A DNA stretch of 64,000 nt from Dipteris shenzhenensis (taxonomy: Eukaryota > Polypodiophyta > Polypodiopsida > Gleicheniales), in assembly GCA_047967505.1 (NCBI GenBank), contig CM106541.1, one strand, 5' to 3'. Made by a program: the position numbers and the translations under genes. Shown in pieces: positions 10,986 to 21,240 of this stretch; positions within the stretch are counted from its first letter, which is position 1; each line of letters opens with the position of its first letter. The notes beneath the pieces are model-generated. The model was not told the origin of the DNA, did no database searches, and saw only the letters and a program-made list of their open reading frames with translations.

Positions 10986-11636
10986 GGTCAGTAAAATGCG
11001 GCCTCATATGTTGTAAATGTCAAGGGGAGCTCGAGAGGGGGCAAGGCCCTGTTGATGTATAGCCAGTAATGGAGTGTTGGTGACTGTTTGTGGGCGCTGT
11101 CCGTGTCGATCTCTTGGAAAAAGAAGAAGCGGGCAGGCAAGGAGAGGGAGGCTCGGTGCGGGACGGAGGTCGGCACGGCTAGATAGTGTATGGCTTGGTG
11201 CGTTGCACAGAGAGAGTGTATGGGCTGGCCTTGCACGCGTGATAGTGGGAGAGCGCACGGAAGGGATCTGTATAGGCACACGAGTGACGGCAGTATTTGC
11301 GACCCGTGAGATGGACCAGGGATAGGAAACATGAAAGTCTCTCTGAGCTTTTGGATTTGTAGGGTCCAATCTTTGAACAAAAGCTATTTTGCGCATTGTT
11401 CTTCTTGCAAACCCTCAATTTTGGAGGGTTTGAGGGGAGGGCTTTCTATGAAATTCTGCTTTTGGAGGGAATGGGGTGTTCTAACGGTGTGATGCTCCCC
11501 AGTGAATGTGCCCTTAAAACCCTTAAATTGTGAAGAAAAGGGACCGGACCCCCCATACTCTCTTATGGGAAGTCGGATGGGAACACGGTTTTAAGGGGGC
11601 GATCCACCCACCAAGTACGTCCTATAATGGTGTCTA
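10986..11636. other. No recognisable gene
   Basis: Short overlapping frames exist on both strands (for example 10988-11380 minus), but none has a family signature and they shadow one another. No tRNA, repeat array or TE domain is seen. Confidence 0.5.
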
Positions 11637-11832
11637 TGTTAGAATTATTATTATATTCTAGGCAGTGGCCAATGTAATGTAATAATTGAGTTAGGGGCAC
11701 TTTTCCCTCTTAGAGGTTTTTCCCCCTAACCACGGTTTAATTTGTAATTAGATAGGGTTTGGTCTGTTAGACAAAACCCTTATCTCTTTCTTTGTACTAC
11801 ACTTTAGTCACTTTAGTTCAGTACACTTTTGG
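11637..11832 (+). repeat. 5' LTR of copia element
   Basis: Starts TGTTAGAATTATT and matches 14854-15183 apart from a tandem duplication present only in the 3' copy. It ends at the shared cagtacacttttggga-like segment. I could not identify a convincing tRNA primer site next to it. Confidence 0.75.
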
Positions 11833-12379
11833 GAGTATCCCGGACCTGCTCCCTGCTCTTCTCTTTCAGCGCCCGCATTTCAGCTCCATTGTTTGGCTTA
11901 GCTTTTGGGAGCACGTTTGAAGCTTTAGCAGACTTTGCATTAGATCTGCAAGTTTTGGAGAATTTTGGGGCTTTTGCAATTGCATTGCAATGTGGCAATG
12001 CAATTTGGGGCTTTTGTAGGCAGAGTGCAATTTGTGCAACTTTTGGGGCTTTCAGGGCATTTGCCCTCTTTTGTATGCAATTTCCCGCAAGAAATTGGGG
12101 CTTTTGCATTTGGGTTACAATTTTGCAGGTAAAAGAGCATTTTGGAAGTTTGCAAGCAGTTTTGGACTCAGTACGAGTCAATTTGCAGACTTTTGCCACT
12201 TCTGCAGATTCTATTTTCAGATTTTTGGGCATTAAGCAAAGCATTGTGGTGCATTTTGAGCGTTTGATAGGCTGTGACAGTATTTGTCACTGTGGGCAGA
12301 TTTTCTTTGCAGATTTTACTTCTGCATTTGACATCTTTTACTTGGTCAGTTTGCTGTGTTTTTTGGGTTTATCTTGCAA
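11833..12379 (+). other. Copia leader with repeated ttggggcttttg motifs
   Basis: The leader holds several copies of a ttggggcttttg-like motif (about 11962, 12005, 12038, 12094) and a long open frame (11829-12404). That frame ends in the gag start region and is compositionally Phe/Leu/Ala-rich with no family match. I read it as untranslated leader that is open by chance. Confidence 0.45.
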
Positions 12380-13364
12380 AAATGGCTCAGAACAACCCCA
12401 ATGAGGGGTTCAGAGTTCTCACATAGGAGGATAAGTTGGATGGCGCCAACTACTTCTTATGGAGTTTCATGGTTCGCAATATCTTGGTTGGCAGACATCT
12501 TTGGGATTATGTCTATAATAGCTAATATCCTTTCTTCATGCTTCCCTAGCTCATCTGTGCTTGGAATAGACTAAAAAGTGGTCAACTTTACTGCTTCATC
12601 TAAATCAACTGTCCAAAACTTGGAGAGCTTACACTATCTCCTTAGCTGCAATTCTTTTTAGGCATGAAGTCCTTTAATAATATGAATGTATATTAGGAAA
12701 GCAGTAGAGTTAGTACAATTCTTTGAAGCTTATAAACATTGTGTTATTTTCAATGCCATACAAATTGAAAACAAAGCTTCATGCAAATTCTTATGAGTAA
12801 TAGGAAAAATTATACAATTGCACCACTTAAAGAGGAATCAAATATATATATAATCGAGTTTGACAAATGGGATTATGTCTTACTTGTTCTCTTACTGCCA
12901 TGTTGTCTTTGCCAATCTTCCAAAGGCCGGAGACAAATTCTTGCAATTTTGCCCGTAATGTATCGACCCGAGAGACCAAGTTGTTGAGCCCTTAAGATTT
13001 CCTCCACATCACTCGTTGAATCCACATTGTGCATTGATTGTAATATGTCAAGTTGTTCGGTAGACAGTCTCCTTAGTGGTGGCTACACTTGTCACTCCTA
13101 TAGCTAGAGGCAGGGGTAGAGGTGCAAATGCAGCACAAGTAGTTGGACCAGCTGGTCCAGGAGCTCCCACAACAGAGTAGAAAAGATGGGACTCTAGAGA
13201 TGCACAAGCTCTTTCAGTGATTTCTCTCTCTCAAGAGGTTCATTATACCTCACATTCGGTCATGCAAGACATCTATGGCAGCTTGGGAGATACTAGAGAG
13301 TATGTTTGCAGCAAGAAAGGATGCCAGAGTTTCCTTTCTGAAGTGAGAGCTTTCCCATACGCAT
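12380..13364 (+). pseudogene. Copia gag, broken in two pieces
   Basis: The ATG near 12381 opens with MAQNN and continues to KLDGANYFLWSFM (12420-12480), the N-terminus of UBN2-type copia gag, after one TAG. From about 12525 to 13078 the sequence is unrelated. Gag resumes with GRGRGANAAQ and GPAGPGAPTTE (13110-13180), then DAQALSVISLS and, after frameshifts, AWEILESMFAARKDARVSFL (about 13285-13345). The unrelated 0.55 kb may be a small insertion; I see no clear repeats at its ends. Gag would form the particle shell; this copy cannot make it. Confidence 0.65.
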
Positions 13365-14587
13365 ATGGATGAGGGAGATTCCAGCTAAATCCTGAGTGTC
13401 TTTGAGATATTTGAAGACTCTCTTCACTGCCTGCCAATGCTGCGAACTGGGCATGTGCATGAATCTGCTGAGCTGAGATACTGCATACTGTAAGTCAGGT
13501 CTGGTGTGACATAAATAAATAAGGCATCCGACAGCCTGCTAATAAAGAGTGATATCACATGGTGGGCTCCCATCATGAGCTGAGAATTTGAAGCCAGGGT
13601 CCACTGGAGTAGAGATTGGCTTGCAATCCCCGAACTAAAAATGATCAAGGAGCTGTCTAATATACTTGGACTGAGACATCATGATACCCCCCTCAACATG
13701 AGACAAACTGAATGCCCAAATAATAATGGAGCTGTCCCATGTTTGACATGTCAAAAATCTGCTGCAAATCAGCCTTGAAAGCTGCAATTTGCTGAGTATC
13801 TGGGCTGGTGATGAGCATATCATCCACATATAAAATCAGCACTAAAAAATCAGATCCACTCCCACGAACATAAAGAGTGGGTTCTGTGGGACTATTCTGA
13901 AAACCAAGGGATAGTAAGTGTGCATGAATTTTGGCATACCATGCCCTGGGTGCCTGCTTCAAACCATAAAGGGCTTTTCTAAGCCGGCATACCTTATTTT
14001 TAGAAATAACAACCTCGAAGCTAGGAGGTTGTGTGACATATACTTCTTTCTGTAGATCCCCATGAAGAAAAGCAGTCTTGATGTCAAGTTGGTGCACTTG
14101 CCAATGATGATGGGCTGCAATGGCAATGACACATCTAATGGTAGTAATCTTGGATGTGGGAGCAAATGTCTCCTCAAAGTCAATGCCTTGTTGTTGGGCA
14201 TACCCTTTTGCAACAAGACGGGCTTTGTATCGATCTATGCTGCCATCAGATTTCCTTTTTAATTTGTAGACCCATCGGGTACCAATGGCACGCTTGCCGG
14301 GAGGGAGATCTACTAATTCCCATGTGTCATTTTTGGCAATGGATTGTAACTCAGTCTCATTGCATCCATCCACTCTTTGCTGTCAAAAGCATCTTTATGG
14401 CACAAAGGCTCTTCATTGCAAGCTGTAGCAAGGAGTGCAAACTCAAGAAAGTGACCACGCATCTGTCTATTCCCTGATCTTGTCTGAGCAGCAAAAGACT
14501 GATCTTGTTTGCTGTCCCTCAATGTATCAAGAAGCCATCTGGGAACTTGCCTTCGCTGTCTATTGACAGCTCTGTTCGCTGTTCTCA
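13365..14587 (-). pseudogene. Copia reverse transcriptase block, inverted relative to its LTRs
   Basis: On the minus strand this reads as a copia pol segment. It has an upstream linker ending KDAFDSKEWMDAM (near 14350), then NDTWELVDLPPGKRAIGTRWVYKLK-type sequence, YKARLVAKGYAQQQGIDFEETFAP, QLDIKTAFLHGDL, LYGLKQAPRAWY and the catalytic YVDDM (near 13820). After a frameshift comes the VKRVFKYLKDTQDLAG-like connection (near 13400). Most of the RT is one open frame (14373-13693). It ends where RNase H should begin, and the missing RNase H C-terminus lies next door on the plus strand at 14588. This supports inversion of this block rather than an independent insertion. Confidence 0.8.
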
Positions 14588-14816
14588 CTGATAGTCAGAG
14601 TGCTATTGCAGTGTCAAAGAATCCTGTGTTTCATGCTCGGACGAAGCACATTGAGGTTCATTATCATTATGTCAGAGAGAAGTTGCATGCAGGGGAGATT
14701 AGTATGATCTATGTGTCAACACATGACAAAGTTGCAGACATTTTCACCAAAGCACTTCTACGTGAGAAGTTTGAAGCATTTCGCAGTGCCCTAAACTTAT
14801 CTCCTTTTGGAGATTG
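14588..14816 (+). pseudogene. Copia RNase H C-terminal fragment
   Basis: The plus-strand frame reads LTDSQSAIAVSKNPVFH, ARTKHIEVHYHYVREK and KVADIFTKALLREKF, the conserved end of Ty1/copia RNase H. It terminates just before the polypurine tract and 3' LTR, where it should. The joint with the inverted RT block is at about 14587. Confidence 0.85.
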
Positions 14817-14844
14817 ATCACTATCTTGTACACCACATTGGCAC

Positions 14845-14853
14845 TGCAGGGGG
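14845..14853 (+). promoter_or_regulatory. Polypurine tract of copia element
   Basis: The sequence gcaggggg directly precedes the TGTTA start of the 3' LTR on the plus strand. This confirms the LTR orientation, opposite to that of the RT block. Confidence 0.6.
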
Positions 14854-15183
14854 TGTTATAATTATTATTATATTCTAGGCAGTGGCTAATGTAATGTAAT
14901 AAGTGAGTTAGGGGCACTTTTTCTTTTTAGAGGTTTTCCCCCCTAACCAGGGTCTAATCTCTAACTACGGTTAGTGATTAGATAGGGTTTTGTCACTTGG
15001 ACAAAATGCTTATCTCTTTCTTTGTACTACACTTCAGTCTCTCACTGGTAGAGATATTTTTCCCTAACCACGGTCTAATCTCTAACTACGGTTAGTGATT
15101 AGATAGGGTTTTGTCACTTAGACAAAACCCTTATCTCTTTCTTTATACTATACTTCAGTCACTTCAGTTTAGTACACTTTTGG
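14854..15183 (+). repeat. 3' LTR of copia element with a 121-bp internal tandem duplication
   Basis: Matches the 5' LTR but carries two tandem copies, 121 bp apart, of the segment beginning ccctaacca(g/c)gg (14941 and 15062). The duplication covers the region where the LTR promoter and start site could lie (inference). Confidence 0.75.
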
Positions 15184-15539
15184 ACGTGTACTATGTTCAG
15201 TTCACTCTCCATCTTGCTCACTCTTGCTCTCTTGCATTTTCTCATGGTCTAGAGCTCCGATACAAGCAAGCCAAACTGAGTGTACCAGTTTACAGCATAA
15301 AAACAAGGAAGGAAGCCCAAATGAGAGGGAAGAAGAGGTCGCTTTAAGTGGTTTTTTCGACACAAGTGAAGCGTGAGTCAAATAAGTACCACCAACTCTA
15401 TAACACTTGATTTTTTTCCTGAAAATAAACCCCTAATTTGAGAATTACAGCAAGTCATCTCTTCTCTTCTCTTATTAAAAGGAAAGTACTCCTTTCTACA
15501 ACCTAGTACATGTCTTCTTGTTGGTGCTTTCATTGAGGC
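15184..15539. other. No recognisable gene
   Basis: A short frame covering 15111-15347 is LTR-derived and then unrelated. No domain or repeat is seen before the LINE-A piece begins. Confidence 0.5.
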
Positions 15540-16090
15540 TGCATGGGGCAGCTATTCTGATTGGTTCGGAACTTCCTATGGTCGGGATCGGATGGCACCC
15601 TCAATACCAGGTGGCTTGGTAGACAACGATTTTGCCCCAGGCACAGGGTGGACTTGGCATTATTGATACTGAGATGCAGAGTAGATCTTGGGCAAGCTGA
15701 TAGTGCGAGGCCTCACCCTGGGGATGGAACTTTGGAAGCTCCTAGGCTTCTTGGGAACACACCTCGCACAAGGGGCCAATGGTAGCAGTCTTATAGGTGG
15801 ATATTCTCTGAGGCTTGGCTGACAAGGAAGGGCTCTTCGTTGATGCGGAGTCTCTATAGAGTGTGGTAGAGATTGGCATCCGAGCTAGGCCGTCTTGCAG
15901 AGAGGAGTTTGAGAGACAGCTACTCATTTGGCACTTGCAGGTCAGAGACTCAAAGGGGCGCATGCTTGGGCAGCAGACTCATATCGGATGGGCAAAGTGG
16001 GACACTGGACCGGTCAGATGCTTCGAGACTTGGAGACGACTTCCCAGAGAGACAAAGGCTCGCAGACATGCTCTCTCTTATCTCCAAGGA
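15540..16090 (+). pseudogene. LINE-A copy 2, part 1: end of reverse transcriptase and following linker
   Basis: Plus-strand frames contain NFLWSGSDG, QGGLGIIDTE and later FERQLLIWHLQVRDSKG. These match the corresponding stretch of LINE-A copy 1 (about 1900-1450, minus) with frameshifts. Similarity stops near 16090, immediately before the hAT-like terminus and LTR element. It resumes at about 22380, with roughly fifty residues of the LINE unaccounted for. Confidence 0.7.
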
Positions 16091-16091
16091 C

Positions 16092-16096
16092 AATGT
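16092..16096. repeat. Target-site duplication aatgt (left); partner at 18773-18777
   Basis: A perfect 5-bp direct repeat flanks the LTR element at 16097-18772 exactly at its TG and CA ends. Confidence 0.9.
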
Positions 16097-16385
16097 TGTT
16101 GGTGAATTGAAAGGAAAGCATGGAGTGAACACAAATTGAGAATTCTTGCTTATGGAATGAAGAAAGGTGAGGTCCTTAAATAGGCACCTCTTACATGATC
16201 ACTGACATCATTGATGACCTCTGAGCTCCACAATCATCTCCTCAATCAGCTTCTAGATTCTCTCAATCATCCGATGTGGCTTCTACCACCATCTAACAGT
16301 GCTTATGGGCACCTAATTGCGCCTCTAGCACACACACATAGAAACCAAGGTGTGCCTGGGGCATACACCTTGAGATATCCCATCA
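16097..16385 (-). repeat. LTR of gag-only element 2 (3' LTR in element orientation)
   Basis: A 289-bp direct repeat of 18481-18772. It starts TGTTGG and ends CCATCA on the plus strand, and is followed by the conserved polypurine complement. Confidence 0.9.
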
Positions 16386-16401
16386 TACCCCCCCTCAAGG
16401 G
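16386..16401 (-). promoter_or_regulatory. Polypurine tract of gag-only element 2
   Basis: Plus-strand taccccccctcaaggg directly beside the LTR. On the minus strand this is a G run preceding the 3' LTR, identical in its core to 6560-6576. Confidence 0.75.
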
Positions 16402-16757
16402 AATGCCTCAGGCTATGTCAAGTACATCTAGTCTCATAGTTTCTCATGCCATCTCATGGTGGTCAAGGATAAATCTATGGCTAGGTTCTCATGCTAGCAA
16501 GGGATTCCCAAGGGTGTGAAGTAAACAAAAGGGATACAAAAGACCTTCCAATGGTTATCTCCCCTGCATGTACATGCACACAATGTCTGTAGGAGGTATC
16601 GTGGAGCAAAACACATACACATGGCCTACATCATATGGTGACCAGAGGTGTTTACAAAACACACAATAGTTTATTTCATTCATTTTGGAGGACTATCTAG
16701 GCTGAGTACCTTGACTCAACATAAAAAAGAGAGATCTGGAGCATATATGGAGATGAT

Positions 16758-17600
16758 TCAAAAAGCATAATCTTCATAGGATGCCTCATCTTGTGGAGGC
16801 ACATCAACTGAAAGTAGATTGGCAGTTTCTGTCTTTGTAGTTGCTTCCTTTTTGGCTCTACAAAACTTTTCATGGTGATTGTTTTTGCCATAGTGTTTGC
16901 ATGGATGGATCTTGAAGCAGTCTTTTGAGAGGTGATTAGTCTTTCCACAATGTTTGCAAGGTGAAAACTTGCCCTTCTGAATTTTTATGGCATAGGCTGT
17001 GTCATTGCCTCTCCGGAGTTCCATGTGCCTTTCTTCTTCTTGAAGAGCAGAAATAAGACCTTCAAGATTAGGATTAGGAAGATTTTTCAAAGTGGTAACA
17101 ACATGATCATAATCTTCAGGCATACCCTTGAGCAACATTGCCATTGCATCATCTGTAGTGATTGGAGAGTTGATAGAAGCAAGTCGAGTCATGAGACTCC
17201 TCATGTAATTGACATGTGTAGCCAAAGGAGTGCCACTAACCATCTTCAATTTAAAGAAAGCAATCTCAAGTGACAATTTTGAGATGTGAGAGCTAGCATA
17301 AAAAATAATGTCAAGCTTTTGCCAAGCTTCTGAAGGAGACTCCAAATTAGAGATGTGATGAATATAGTCATCTCCTAAGGCAAGAGCAATGATGCCATAG
17401 GCTTTCTCCTCTCTAGCAGGATCTCTTGCCGGGCGTGTTGGAGCTGAGGATTCTCCAGCATTGAAGGCTGTTGAAGAAGAAGTTGAAGCCGGTTTGACAA
17501 GCCCCTAGAGGTTTTCCCTCATCAATGCAAACTTAACCTTCATTTGCCATGTGTGAAAGCCCTTACCATTGAACTTATCCATATTCAAGATGGTAGCCAT
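16758..17600 (-). pseudogene. Gag (UBN2-type) with two zinc knuckles, one in-frame TAG
   Basis: A frame of about 280 codons starts at ATG 17600 with MATILNMDKFNGKGFHTWQM, the typical copia UBN2 gag opening. It runs with one TAG (after MRENL) to 16758. The central part (SEAWQKLDIIF, LATHVNYMRSLMTRL, MLLKGMPEDYDHV) is the UBN2 core. Two knuckle-like motifs follow: CKHCGKTNHLSKDC, which is complete, and CKHYGKNNHHEKFC, where the second Cys is Tyr. The C-terminus is PPQDEASYEDYAF, then the stop. No protease follows, so gag ends the coding capacity. Except for the TAG it looks well preserved, suggesting coding constraint until recently. Confidence 0.85.
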
Positions 17601-17604
17601 GAGA

Positions 17605-18465
17605 GGGTCTAACCCAGAAGGGGCAGTGTCTACTCTCTTACAAGGCTAGAAAGAGTTAAAGAGCTTCAAAATACAAGCATTTAGAGTAGCAAAGGCTTGC
17701 AACCAAAATCCATACTACAAATCAATGATGCTTTCACTTGCATGCTTCATAGAGGTGACTAAATGAAAGTATTCCAAGCAAATGCAGGTATAGCAATTTA
17801 AAAGAAAGTTGTAGCCACAGTTGTACTGATGCTTTTCAATACTTTAAAACCTCAGAAATGCAAAAGTAGCATCTAATATAGCATCAAACTCATAACCTTG
17901 TCAAAACTGTCCAAAACAGAGGCTTGAACTTGGAGGGCTTGTATCTCACTCTTCAAAGCAAAGAAAACAGGGCTTTCTGAAACAAAAGAAAGCTCATATA
18001 CTAGAGAAGATCCAGTCTTCTCCAACACAGAGGTTGGGCGAAATGGCGTGCTGTTTTGCCCAGGGGAGTTGCTGCAGGCTGAACCTGTGTTTTGACGTTT
18101 TCTCCTTCGTTATTGAACCAAATGGGCTGCAAAGTGACTCAAAATGTTTGTCTTGAAGTCGCCTATCTACTCCTAAGAGGGCTTGAGCAATGGTGCAGCA
18201 GGCAAGGAGTATTCTGGAACAGAAAAGGGACGAAAAAATGCGCTATTTAGGGAATGGCGACCAGCAGAGACGTCTTTTCTTTAATTGCTTGCAGGTGAAA
18301 GTGCGCCCAAACGAGGGGTATCTCCTGCAGGAAGGGCTTGGAGAATGGCGGAGAACCGAGGGAGAACAAGCTTTAGCAAGATTTGGGAGAAAAGGGAAGA
18401 AATGGTGAAGATGAAGAAGAAGAAGATGGAGAAGAAGAAGATGATGTGACACAAATGGGGATCAA
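17605..18465 (-). other. Leader of gag-only element 2
   Basis: Non-coding stretch between PBS and gag, aligned along its length with 7340-8168. A short gaa/aga-rich tract lies near 18405-18445. Confidence 0.5.
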
Positions 18466-18480
18466 AGGGCTCTGATACCA
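18466..18480 (-). promoter_or_regulatory. Primer-binding site, initiator Met tRNA (gag-only element 2)
   Basis: The minus strand reads TGGTATCAGAGCCC next to the LTR, the same site as in copy 1. Confidence 0.9.
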
Positions 18481-18772
18481 TGTTGGTGAACTGAAAGGAA
18501 AGCATGGAGTGAACACAAATTGAGAATTCTTGCTTATGGAATGAAGAAAGGTGAGGTTCTTAAGTAGGCACCTCTTACATGATCACTGACATCACTGATG
18601 ACCTCTGAGCTCCTCCACAATCATCTCCTCAATTTGCTCCTAGATTCTCTCAATCATCCTATGTGGCTTCTACCACCACCTAACGGTGCTTATGGGCACC
18701 TAATTGTGCCTCTAGCACACACACATAGAAACCAAGGTGTGCATGGGGCATACACCTTGAGATATCCCATCA
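18481..18772 (-). repeat. LTR of gag-only element 2 (5' LTR in element orientation)
   Basis: A 292-bp repeat ending at CCATCA, followed by the aatgt duplication. Confidence 0.9.
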
Positions 18773-18974
18773 AATGTCACCAAAAAATGCGTTTTGGGGC
18801 ACCGAAACACGAAGAAACGTTTCTAATGTTTCTTAGAAACGTCGAAATGGCCATTTAGGGCGAAACGCTTGGCTGTCAAAAATTTCACCGCGACAGGTTT
18901 AGGATCGAATTTGGCCGCTGTTTTTGTTTTTTGGCTTCTCTCCTGCGCCGCTCCATTGCTTGCCTTGCTTCTAG

Positions 18975-19265
18975 TGCCTACCATCTACTCTACCCTCTAC
19001 TCTACCTTCTACTCTACCCTCTACTCTCCTCTACTCTCTACTCTACCCTCTACCCTCTACTCTACTCTACCCTCTACTCTAGTCTCTATCCTCTACTCTC
19101 CTCTACGCTCTACCCTCTACTCTACCCTACCCTCTACTTTACTCTACCCTCTACTCTACCCTCTACTCTCCTCTATCCTCTACTCTCTACTCTAGATTCT
19201 ACCCTCTACTCTAGAGTCTAGAGTCTACCCTCTACGGTCTACCCTCTACAATCTACTGTACTCTA
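18975..19265 (+). repeat. (CTCTAC)n-type minisatellite in the hAT 5' region
   Basis: About 290 bp is made of variants of taccctctactctac. It lies between the hAT left end and its coding region. Frames through it are Ser/Thr/Leu/Tyr-rich repeat artefacts. Confidence 0.85.
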
Positions 19266-19282
19266 CTCTCTATTCCTATACC

Positions 19283-20815
19283 ATGGTCTCAAGATGTGCC
19301 GGTGGACCGAGTGGAGGCACAAGGCGAGATGTATGGCAAGATATCGTTTTTATAAAGAGACATGGCACATCTGGCACGAGGAGGTCAGTATGCAAGTTTT
19401 GTAGTGACTCTTTGACGGGATCTGCCCCTCGAGTTCGAGCACATTTTTTATGGATCGGAGGCCAGGGTAAGAGTGCTTGCGATGCCATTCAAGAGGGGAT
19501 CTTCTTAGCACATGGAGGTACTCCATCCAGATTTGCTGAGATTCAATCCCTCCTCCATCTAGTGATCACAGATCAAGGTCTTCAAGCTAATGTGTTGGTT
19601 GAGTAGCAGAAGTTGGGCATAGAGGCAACCGCCACTCTCACATCATCCCAGTTAGATGCAAAAAATGTGGAGTGTTCTCACTCACAGCAGGAGGGGCATG
19701 GGTATACTCCATCTATATTGACATCACAAGTGCATGGGAGTGCCTCTACTCAGCATCTACATGGCACCACTCCATCGGCATCCGTATCAGTTGGGCTGTC
19801 CGCTATGCCATCAGCTCCTCCACGGCCTCCTGTCAAGAGGCCGTGTGGTCCAGCAATTCTCACTCCGAGAGTTACTCCTATACAGGCTGCTTGGGCACCA
19901 TGCTTGAAGCAAGAGGCTGCAATTGCAGGAGCAGTTTTTCTACGCTTGCAATATTCCCTTCAATGTTGCAAGGACTCCTGCCTACAAGAAGTTTTATCAT
20001 GCACTTGTAGCTGCTGGTAGAGCAGGAGCATCATCCCTTACACTTGCTAGTTCTGAGACTCTCCGCACCACACGTTTGAAGAAGCAGGTGGGATTAATTA
20101 AGAAAGACATGGAGGGACTCAAGGAAGCTTGGAGTTGGTATGGATGCACCATAGTCTCCGATGGATGGAGTGACACGAAGAGGAATATCTTGGTTACTAG
20201 TTGTGTGGGAAGCATATTCTTGAGGGTGGTTGATGCCTCACATGCCGGCCTTCACATCACTGGAGAGTGGATATGGGGTCATATTGAGGCAGCCATTAAG
20301 GAGGTTGGTGAGGACAATGTGGTGCAAGTCATCACCGATAATGGCTCCAACTGCAAGAGAATGGGAAGTCTTCTTGAGGAGAAATATCCCAAGATAGTAT
20401 GGACACCTTGTGCCCCATACTCTCTTGATTTGATGATGGAGGATATTGGAAAGCTGCCTTGGGTGTCTAGTGTGGTTGAAAAAGCAATGCAGCTAGTGAC
20501 TTATATCACTCGTAAGCCACATGCACTGGCCCTATTCAGAAGGGAGTGTACGTGGGAGCTTGTGAGATCCTCAAAGACACGCTTTGACTACATCTTCCTG
20601 GTTCTTAGCAGGTATGATTCATGAATTATGATTCAATTTTCATCATTCAAGAATCAATTCCTCAAATTATTCATTGTTTAAATTTGTTTAAACTTTATCA
20701 TTCATAGGGTGGTTAAGACCAAAGAGAGCCTTCGTCGCATGATGACCAGTTCAGATTGGCTAGATTGGAGTGACTCGAGAAGTATATCATTATGGCATGT
20801 TACATGTATGATGTA
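19283..20815 (+). pseudogene. hAT transposase (BED-like finger and DUF659), broken
   Basis: The first frame (ATG 19283) has RRSVCKFCSDSLTGSAPRVRAHF, resembling the BED zinc finger of hAT transposases, and stops at a TAG near 19604. The same frame then continues to about 19905, where a single-base shift moves it into the next frame. That frame carries the DUF659 domain: FFYACNIPFNVARTPAYKKF, CTIVSDGWSDTKRNILV, VQVITDNGSNCKRMG and VWTPCAPYSLDLMMEDIG. It ends at FLVLSR, and a spliced continuation (from 20708) reads VVKTKESLRRMMTSSDWLDW before stopping. The dimerisation (hATC) domain is missing. The D-G-W and D-N-G motifs are preserved, but the protein cannot be made intact. Confidence 0.8.
20612..20707 (+). 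other. Probable 96-bp intron in the hAT transposase
   Basis: Donor AG|GTATGA and acceptor TTCATAG| bound an AT-rich stretch. Splicing joins FLVLSR to VVKTKESLRRMM in phase and continues the hAT similarity, whereas unspliced reading stops at 20624. Confidence 0.6.
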
Positions 20816-21240
20816 AACAGTAATACATAATACATTTTGTTATATTTTGAATCTTGAATCTTGAAATTTGATTCTGAAATTTGAATCATAAAGTTAAAAG
20901 TTTATTGTTTGAACTATGGGCCATGGGCCATGGCATATGCTAGCAGCCATATGCACTTGCAACTAATTAGTTAATAAGTAATTTGTAAACTGTAAGATCC
21001 ATGTCTTTGTAAACCTCAATCTATAGGCTGCGTGACATGTCTTTTTACTCTTTCAACTGTGTAATATGTGTGTGCATTGTGTGCACAATATGGATGTCTG
21101 AGAGCTCTTTTGAGAGAGAGAGAGAGAGAATCTGAAGACAATTATTTATGAAGTATATATAACTTCTATAAAATATAGTATTTTTAGGTGTTTCTAGACG
21201 AAATGCTTGTAAAAATCTAGAAACAGTTCTTGTGACATTG

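Larger units (their letters stand above)
11637..15183 (+). mobile_element. Ty1/copia LTR retrotransposon with an inverted internal block
   Basis: Related LTRs sit at 11637-11832 and 14854-15183, both starting TGTTA and preceded at the 3' side by a G-rich polypurine tract. In plus orientation it carries gag pieces (12380-13364) and the last part of RNase H (14588-14816). Between them a copia RT block (13365-14587) reads on the minus strand. Flipping that block restores the order gag-RT-RNase H. Protease and integrase are missing. The candidate left TSD is gtcta (11632-11636). The right side has only a 4-of-5 match (gtgta), so the right boundary is uncertain. Confidence 0.75.
16097..18772 (-). 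mobile_element. Gag-only LTR retrotransposon, copy 2 (non-autonomous)
   Basis: A 2676-bp element has LTRs at 16097-16385 and 18481-18772, PBS on the minus strand at 18466-18480, polypurine tract at 16386-16401 and TSD aatgt. It holds one nearly full gag frame and no pol. The LTRs differ at about a dozen positions plus a 3-bp indel by eye, so it is older than copy 1. LTR, leader and 3' region are clearly homologous to 6262-8460, so this is a family that moves with borrowed enzymes. Gag-only (TR-GAG-like) elements are known in plants. Whether this family is described I cannot tell. Confidence 0.9.
16091..21240 (+). mobile_element. hAT-type DNA transposon (DUF659 transposase), carrying a nested LTR element
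   Basis: The proposed ends are caatgtcacc (left, reconstructed across the LTR insertion: 16091-16096 joined to 18778) and its inverse tgtgacattg (right, 21231-21240). Both ends are followed inward by gtttcta-rich subterminal sequence. A broken DUF659 transposase lies between. No 8-bp target duplication matches outside these ends, so the boundaries are a hypothesis and only the transposase is firm. The LTR element 16097-18772 would have landed in the left terminal repeat. Confidence 0.5.

Noticed and set aside
11829-12404. 191-codon open frame as a possible gene
   Set aside because: It lies in the copia leader between LTR and gag, is built from repeated ttggggcttttg motifs, has no family signature and has equally long shadows on the other strand.
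18869-19221. Two 100-codon Leu/Tyr/Ser/Thr frames on the plus strand
   Set aside because: They run through the ctctac minisatellite of the hAT element and have no domain.
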